A stretch of DNA of 20,292 nt from JBAXAM01 sp964565935 (GTDB lineage: Bacteria; Pseudomonadota; Gammaproteobacteria; UBA9339). Positions 15,491-20,292 of this stretch are shown piece by piece. Within the stretch, counting starts at the first letter, position 1, and each line of letters starts with the position of its first letter. The translations under genes were made by a program, and so were the position numbers. The DNA lies in the NCBI GenBank assembly GCA_964565935.1, contig CAZMGW010000019.1, positions 1 to 20,292 on the forward strand, written 5' to 3'. The notes under the pieces were generated by a model. The model had not been told where the DNA came from. It did no database searches and worked only from the letters and a program-made list of their open reading frames with translations.

Positions 15491-18400
15491 GTGTAGATGT
15501 GTTTCTGCCTTTGTCTTCTTGGTTGCCAAGTAGATGTACATCGTCGGCACAACGAACAACGTAAATAAAGTTCCAATCGACATACCACCAATAATTACCC
15601 AACCAATTTGCTGTCGACTAACGGCGCTAGCCCCGCTTGCCAAAGCCAGAGGTATGGCGCCAATCACAATTGCCGCGGTCGTCATCAAAATTGGGCGCAG
15701 CCGAATCGATGCTGCCTCGATAATTGCTTCCCGAATACTTCTGCCCTGCGCTTGCAATTGATTGGCAAACTCTACCATCAAAATTCCGTGTTTACTAATT
15801 AACCCCACGAGCGTTACTAATCCAATCTGCGAATAAATATTTAGCGTGTTACCAGTCAAAAATAGCACTAACAAAGCACCAAATATCGACAGTGGGATAC
15901 TAAACAGCACAATAAATGGGTCCCGGAAGCTTTCAAACTGCGCCGCCAACACCAAGAAAATAAAAATAATAGCAAAACCAAAAACGAACAGCATCTGATT
16001 TCCCGCCTCAAAATATTGACGCGAAAAACCGCTATGGTTGATTTGCATACCTTTATCTAAAGGCATGACTTTTTTGGCCGCCCCTTGAAGATAATCCAGC
16101 GCCTGCCCCAAAGAATAACCAGGTGCAAGATCGGCCGACAAAGTTGCGGCGCGTAGTTGTTGAAAATGCTTTAAACTCTGCGGCTGTAAACTTTCTTTAA
16201 CCGTGATAAGTTGAGAGAGTGGCACTAAACTACCGCTTGCCGTATTCACATATAAATTATTTAACACCCCTGGTCGATTACGGAAGCTTTCATCCAGCTG
16301 TGGCACCACATCGTAACTTCGCCCCATAATCCCAAAATGCCCAACCGTAGGCTTTCCTAGCCCCAAATTAACCACATCGCCAATATCTTTGATCGAAACG
16401 CCCAAATCTCCAGCTTTATTACGATCAATGTATAAATCCAATTGTGGTTGATCGACTTTTAAATCTCCGCGAGCACTGATAATGCCTGGATTGGCGCGCG
16501 CTGCAGACTCCAACTCTTGCACAATTTTATAAAGCTCTTGGTAGGTTCCGGTTGTTTGCAAAACCAGCTCAATTTGCGAACCACCTATTGGGAGGCCACT
16601 GTGGACAAAAGGAAAAGCTTTTATCCCCGCAATTGCGCTTATCCCAGGCATAATAGTGGGAATAATCTGACTTGGTTGCCTTTTACGTTCTCCCCAAGGC
16701 TTTAAGATAACCACAACAAATCCTTTGTCTTTACTTGCTCCCCCATTAAAGATCAGGACACTTTCTTTTTCAGGAATCTTATCAAAAATTGGTTCGAGCA
16801 ATTTCATATGCTTTTCAGTATAAGCTAAAGTCGCCGAAGTTGGGGCCTGAGCAGCCACCAAAACAACACCAGAGTCTTCAGTGGGCACTAACTCACTTGG
16901 GATAAATTTGTAGATAACGGCAGTAATCACCAACACCACTGGAATCATCAAAAGCACAATTTTTTTCTGGTGTAAAACCTTCCCTAAAAGGGTACGATAA
17001 AAATGCATGAGCTTATCAGACCAATCATCCACCATAGTAGCAAAGCTTCCCGGTTCAGTGTGGGCAACCATAATTTTAGAACACATCATCGGCGATAACG
17101 TTAAAGCAATAAATCCGGAGATGATAACGGCACTCGCCAAAGTAAAGGCAAACTCCTTAAACAAAGAACCTACTAAACCAGTCAAAAAGCCAATAGGCGC
17201 ATACACGGCCGCAAGAGTTAAAGTCATAGAAATGATCGCAAACTGAATTTCACGCGCACCAAAGAGCGCCGCCTCCTTACGTGGCTTGCCATCAAGCATA
17301 TGCCGGTGAATGTTTTCAGCCACCACAATAGCATCATCCACCACCATTCCAATCGCCAAAACGAATGCCAAAAGGGTAATGGTATTTAAGCTATACCCCA
17401 TAACCAACATCACCGCGCACACTCCAATCAGCGAAAGAGGTATCGTAACCAGCGGAACCAATAAACTACGCCATGAGCCTAAAAATAAAAACACCACTAA
17501 AATAACGCATAACGTTGCCTCAATAATGGTTTTTTTAACTTCTTTAATCGATTCGGCAATAAACTTTGACTTATCAAAAAGCAACGAATAAGAAAGACCC
17601 TGTGGCAGATTCTGTTGAATCTTTGAAATTGTCTTTTTGACCTCAGTAGAAACATCTAACGGATTGGCATTAGATAAAGGGGTTATTGCTATCACAACAG
17701 AGGTTTTGCCATTAATACTCACCGACATGTCGTTATTAGCCGTACCCAACTCAGCACGGCCAACATCCCGAATCCTGGTCAAGTTTCCATCTTTGCTTTT
17801 GATAACGAGATGGTTAAACTGCTCACTTGTGGTTAGCTCGCTAAAAGTTTTAACACTAAATACTTGAGTAGCAGTCTCAATTTGCCCTGAGGGAGCCTGC
17901 AGACTTTGGGTATATAAAGCGTTTTTGATATCACCTGCCGTCACAGAATGCGCCGCCATCAGCTGGGGATTAAGCCAAATGCGCATCGCATAAGAACTTC
18001 CCCATACCTGCGCACTTGCCACACCGGGAAGAGTTTGGAGCTGCGGCTGCACCGCCCTATCTAAATAATCAGTAGTTTGCTCCGTCGCCATGCTACTGCT
18101 ATAAAAATTGAGGTACATCGTAGCCTCAGCGTTTGGATCATCCTTGCTAACAATTGGATCATGAATATCAGTAGGAAGCGCGTAGCGGGAAGAAGCAACT
18201 TTAGCATTAACATCTGACACGGCGACGTTGATATCGTAGCCTAGCTTGAAATAAATGGTGACGCTACTTCGCCCTGGCCTGCTGCTTGAAGTGAAATAAT
18301 CTATACCATCAATACCGGCAAGCGCGTTTTCAATTGGCGTGGTAACAAACCCTTCAACCAATTCGGCGTCGGCACCCGGATAAGAAACATCTATATTAAC

Positions 18401-18532
18401 CACTGCGGCATTCATTTTAGGAAAGAGTCGGACGGTTAAACTAAAATATGACACCAGCCCGACCAATAAAATAATTAGGCTAAGAACGCTGGCGAATACT
18501 GGTCGGCGGATAAACGTATCAGTAAAGTGCAT
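15479..18532 (-). CDS. RND (HAE-1 type) multidrug efflux transporter, inner-membrane pump
   Basis: Proton-driven trimeric inner-membrane pump that takes substrates from the periplasm and outer leaflet and works with a periplasmic adaptor and a TolC-like channel. The 1017 residues begin FTDTFIRRPVFASVLSLIIL (first helix), followed by porter domains and the two six-helix halves. The proton relay is intact: Asp399-Asp400 in AIGMVVDDAIVVAENIHRH and Lys914 in GLISKHGILMVEFAN. The sequence resembles MdtB/MdtC, TriC and VexF-type pumps; substrate cannot be deduced. The frame extends to 18562 inside the adaptor gene, but MHFTDTF at 18532 follows the adaptor stop by 7 bases with GAGAGA as a weak ribosome-binding site and is the better start. 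Second gene of a two-gene operon. Confidence 0.95.
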   Translation of the reverse strand: MHFTDTFIRRPVFASVLSLIILLVGLVSYFSLTVRLFPKMNAAVVNIDVSYPGADAELVEGFVTTPIENALAGIDGIDYFTSSSRPGRSSVTIYFKLGYDINVAVSDVNAKVASSRYALPTDIHDPIVSKDDPNAEATMYLNFYSSSMATEQTTDYLDRAVQPQLQTLPGVASAQVWGSSYAMRIWLNPQLMAAHSVTAGDIKNALYTQSLQAPSGQIETATQVFSVKTFSELTTSEQFNHLVIKSKDGNLTRIRDVGRAELGTANNDMSVSINGKTSVVIAITPLSNANPLDVSTEVKKTISKIQQNLPQGLSYSLLFDKSKFIAESIKEVKKTIIEATLCVILVVFLFLGSWRSLLVPLVTIPLSLIGVCAVMLVMGYSLNTITLLAFVLAIGMVVDDAIVVAENIHRHMLDGKPRKEAALFGAREIQFAIISMTLTLAAVYAPIGFLTGLVGSLFKEFAFTLASAVIISGFIALTLSPMMCSKIMVAHTEPGSFATMVDDWSDKLMHFYRTLLGKVLHQKKIVLLMIPVVLVITAVIYKFIPSELVPTEDSGVVLVAAQAPTSATLAYTEKHMKLLEPIFDKIPEKESVLIFNGGASKDKGFVVVILKPWGERKRQPSQIIPTIMPGISAIAGIKAFPFVHSGLPIGGSQIELVLQTTGTYQELYKIVQELESAARANPGIISARGDLKVDQPQLDLYIDRNKAGDLGVSIKDIGDVVNLGLGKPTVGHFGIMGRSYDVVPQLDESFRNRPGVLNNLYVNTASGSLVPLSQLITVKESLQPQSLKHFQQLRAATLSADLAPGYSLGQALDYLQGAAKKVMPLDKGMQINHSGFSRQYFEAGNQMLFVFGFAIIFIFLVLAAQFESFRDPFIVLFSIPLSIFGALLVLFLTGNTLNIYSQIGLVTLVGLISKHGILMVEFANQLQAQGRSIREAIIEAASIRLRPILMTTAAIVIGAIPLALASGASAVSRQQIGWVIIGGMSIGTLFTLFVVPTMYIYLATKKTKAETHLHLSG

Positions 18533-18539
18533 ATTCTCT

Positions 18540-19628
18540 CTATGATTTAGGCGGTGGAGCAATTATAACCGGCTCGCCATCTTTGTGGATTTTCATTTGA
18601 CCTTGAGTCACTATAACATCATCTATTTTTAATCCACTTTCGATAACAACATCCTGGGCGTCCTGTGATCCTGTGGTTACAACAGTTTTGACTGCCTTGC
18701 CATCCACCACTTTATAAACATAATTTTCAGTCTGCTCGTGAACAATTGCAGTTTGCGGGATTTTTATAATTTGTTTTTGCGCACCGATAAATAAAGTTAC
18801 ATCAGCAAATGCGCCTGGCAAAAGCTTTTCTTCTTTGTTAGCAACTGCGGCCCTTACTGTTAAGCTTCTGGTGTTTTTATTAATCAAAGGATCAATTGCA
18901 CTTACCGTTCCAATAAAAACTTCGTTTGGATAGCTGCTAGAACGAATATTTAGACTCTGACCAACGACGATTTTGCTAACATCTACTTCTGGTATAGTAA
19001 AGTCCACGTAAATCGGATCAAGCGATTGCAAACTAACTATATTTTGTCCAACATTAATATATTGTCCCAAACTCACGAGACTTACCCCTAAACGCCCGTC
19101 AAATGGAGCGCGCACGATAGTCTGATCTAAATTAGCCTGATGCTGCGCCACCTTACCCTTACTCGCTTCCAAAGAAGATTTGGCTTTGTCGTAATCCGCA
19201 TCAGAAATTGTGTGGGTGGCATGCACTTGCTTCATGCGATTAAAAAACAGCTGCGCCGCCTTTAACTCTGCTTGAGCTTGAGCAAGCTGCGCTTTAATAA
19301 TATCTGGATAAATTTCAATCAACGGTTCTCCAGATTTTACTTTGCTACCCGAGGTAAAATAAATTTTGGTGATACGCCCAGCAATCTCTGGTTTTACAAC
19401 TATGCCGGGGATGGCAATTAAATTGCCAGTAGCAGTTAGCTGATCGACACTCGCACTTGTTTGTACCTTAGCCACTTCAACCGCGGCTGGTGGCATTTGT
19501 GGTTTTGTGGGTTTCGCGCAAGCGACAGCACTTAGAACTAAATTGGCCCCCATACACAGTGAAAAAATTATTAACTTAGGATTTATTTTTGGCATATTAA
19601 CTTTACATCCAAAACGATAGAAGCTCAT
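18540..19628 (-). CDS. RND efflux periplasmic adaptor (membrane fusion protein, HlyD family)
   Basis: Bridges the RND pump to an outer-membrane channel. 362 residues: N-terminal hydrophobic stretch (LIIFSLCMGANLVLSAVAC), a lipoyl half-motif around VKPEIAGRITKIYFTSGSKV, and a helical hairpin at about 110-165 (QLAQAQAELKAAQLFFNRMK). The second lipoyl half is VRAPFDGRLGVSLVSLGQYI, followed by beta-barrel and membrane-proximal domains (LPGAFADVTLFIG, IIKIPQTAIV). Cys after SAVA could be a lipoprotein site (imperfect lipobox) or part of an ordinary signal peptide. AAGG 4-5 bases before the 19628 ATG supports that start; Met11 (MPKINPK, at 19598) is an alternative with a more typical signal peptide. 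No channel gene or regulator is in the window. Confidence 0.92.
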   Translation of the reverse strand: MSFYRFGCKVNMPKINPKLIIFSLCMGANLVLSAVACAKPTKPQMPPAAVEVAKVQTSASVDQLTATGNLIAIPGIVVKPEIAGRITKIYFTSGSKVKSGEPLIEIYPDIIKAQLAQAQAELKAAQLFFNRMKQVHATHTISDADYDKAKSSLEASKGKVAQHQANLDQTIVRAPFDGRLGVSLVSLGQYINVGQNIVSLQSLDPIYVDFTIPEVDVSKIVVGQSLNIRSSSYPNEVFIGTVSAIDPLINKNTRSLTVRAAVANKEEKLLPGAFADVTLFIGAQKQIIKIPQTAIVHEQTENYVYKVVDGKAVKTVVTTGSQDAQDVVIESGLKIDDVIVTQGQMKIHKDGEPVIIAPPPKS

Positions 19629-19653
19629 AAAGCCTTGCTTTAGTCGTTATTAA

Positions 19654-19682
19654 AACATAAATCCATACCAGCAGCCACTCAA
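19654..19682 (-). promoter_or_regulatory. Candidate sigma-70 promoter of the RND operon
   Basis: On the minus strand, TTGAGT (19682-19677) is followed after 17 bp by TATGTT (19659-19654). Each hexamer matches four of six consensus bases. Predicted initiation near 19647 leaves a leader of about 20 bases to the adaptor ATG at 19628, which fits the Shine-Dalgarno seen there. Confidence 0.4.
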
Positions 19683-19778
19683 TTTGGCACTCTTATGCTT
19701 AAAATAATATCGATGTATACCCCCCTGTAACCAATGACATCTCCCCAATAAACCGGATCGATCTAAATTAGAATTTTC

Positions 19779-19803
19779 CAATAAAAAGGAAGTATTTTTA
19801 TTG
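19779..19803 (+). repeat. 9-bp AT-rich inverted repeat just before the recombinase-RhuM ORF
   Basis: CAATAAAAA (19779-19787) and TTTTTATTG (19795-19803) are exact reverse complements with a 7-base loop GGAAGTA. The right arm touches the GAGGAG ribosome-binding site of the following ORF. Possible roles are a leader hairpin or a bidirectional weak terminator separating it from the divergent RND operon. The repeat is seen directly; its role is inferred. Confidence 0.45.
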
Positions 19804-19814
19804 AGGAGATATCT

Positions 19815-20282
19815 ATGAAAAAAAGTACACAAATCAGAAGAAGCATGGGTGCTTTCAAAAATATCAAGCACTTTACACCTCACGATCTACGACGCACCGC
19901 AGCTAGTCACATGACGGCCTCGGGTGTTTCTAGGCTGGTAGTGAGCAAATTACTTAATCATGTTGAGAATAGCGTTACGGCGATCTATGATAGACATAGT
20001 TATGACAAAGAGAAAAAGCAAGCAATGGAAATGTGGGGCGAAAAATTCAGAGATATTGTTTCAAAAAACACGAGTTTTTACAGTTTAGATGCGATTATCT
20101 CAGTGGGTTATCGTGTTAATTCAACGCGTGCAACACAATTTCGCATCTGGGCAACACACACCCTTAAGGAGCATCTGCTTAAGGGTTACACCATTAACCA
20201 AAAGCGTCTTGCTGAAACTGGAGTAAAAGAATTAGAAAATGCCTTACAATTTGGGCTGCTGCATTCTGAATTTTTATGGTAG
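19815..20282 (+). pseudogene. Chimeric ORF: tyrosine recombinase C-terminus joined to a RhuM-family fragment
   Basis: 155 codons. Residues about 18-82 are the C-terminal catalytic part of a phage-type integrase: HDLRRT (His23, Arg26), LLNHVENSVTAIYDRHSYDK with His49 and the probable nucleophile Tyr63, and then the typical YDKEKKQAMEMW helix. The N-terminal domains and the first catalytic Arg box are missing. Residues about 88-142 instead match the RhuM (virulence protein, SPI-3) family core: SLDAIISVGYRVNSTRATQF, then RIWATHTLKEHLLKGYTINQ. Both families normally exceed 300 residues, so each part is a remnant. The junction, at about 20055-20080, keeps the frame open. Start: ATG 6 bases after AGGAG, a good initiation site. 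Probably debris of an integrated element, though a translated fusion is possible. Confidence 0.75.
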
Positions 20283-20292
20283 CCGCAGGCTT

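Noticed and set aside
15479..19628. Complete tripartite efflux system
   Set aside because: Only the adaptor and pump genes are present; no outer-membrane channel or regulator gene is found on either side within the window.
19650..19883. Minus-strand open frame overlapping the recombinase fragment and the RND promoter region
   Set aside because: It runs antisense to a recognisable integrase domain, shows no family motif I can name, and has no convincing ribosome-binding site.
20160..20186. Perfect 9-bp inverted repeat ACCCTTAAG / CTTAAGGGT with a 9-base spacer
   Set aside because: It lies inside the RhuM-like coding part and encodes the conserved residues TLKEHLLKG; no T-run follows, so it is most likely a coding coincidence.
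1..20292. CRISPR array, rRNA or a full insertion sequence
   Set aside because: No regularly spaced repeats, rRNA motifs or paired terminal inverted repeats around a transposase were seen; the only mobile-element traces are the remnants near the right end.

Overview
The window reads as chromosomal DNA of a moderately AT-rich gammaproteobacterium. The best evidence is gene order: gpmI and envC run divergently from a yibN-type rhodanese gene followed by secB, which is the arrangement known from E. coli and its relatives (there grxC sits between yibN and secB; here it is absent). Every protein that can be assigned is of proteobacterial type. I cannot name the genus. A Legionella/Coxiella-like, host-associated lineage would fit the base composition and the decayed toxin-like and mobile-element pieces, but that is inference.

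Layout, left to right. Positions 1-56 (minus) hold a tRNA-Arg-like remnant cut by the window edge. rpe and folD (plus) form a two-gene unit converging on a minus-strand operon gpmI-envC-ctpA, which is read from about 5841 down to 1746. From a shared 190-bp divergent promoter region, the rhodanese-like gene and secB are read rightward, followed by infA and mnmA. Two tandem paralogous six-helix membrane proteins (minus, 8543-10038) lie between mnmA and mfd; mfd (plus) encodes the transcription-repair coupling factor. Immediately behind mfd is a frameshifted and truncated remnant of an SpvB/Rhs-type secreted protein gene (minus). After a gene-free stretch come a CAU-anticodon tRNA (probably tRNA-Ile2) and an ATP-type 6-phosphofructokinase gene, apparently on one transcript. 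On the opposite strand, an RND efflux pump and its periplasmic adaptor form an operon whose last codons overlap the end of the phosphofructokinase gene. At the right edge, a small ORF joins the C-terminal catalytic part of a tyrosine recombinase to a piece of a RhuM-family protein.

How the genes work together: Rpe (pentose phosphate), GpmI and PFK (glycolysis) and FolD (one-carbon folate) are central metabolism. EnvC activates cell-division amidases, and CtpA is a periplasmic processing protease. SecB, IF-1, MnmA and Mfd serve export, translation initiation, tRNA thiolation and repair. The RND pair is an export system lacking its outer-membrane channel in this window.

Most of the window is ordinary conserved housekeeping sequence. 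I do not see a convincing undescribed system. The parts worth a second look are the recombinase-RhuM chimera with an apparently functional ribosome-binding site, the SpvB-like pseudogene with a one-base frameshift, the rhodanese lacking its catalytic cysteine, the tandem membrane paralogs, and several small inverted repeats at promoters and leaders.
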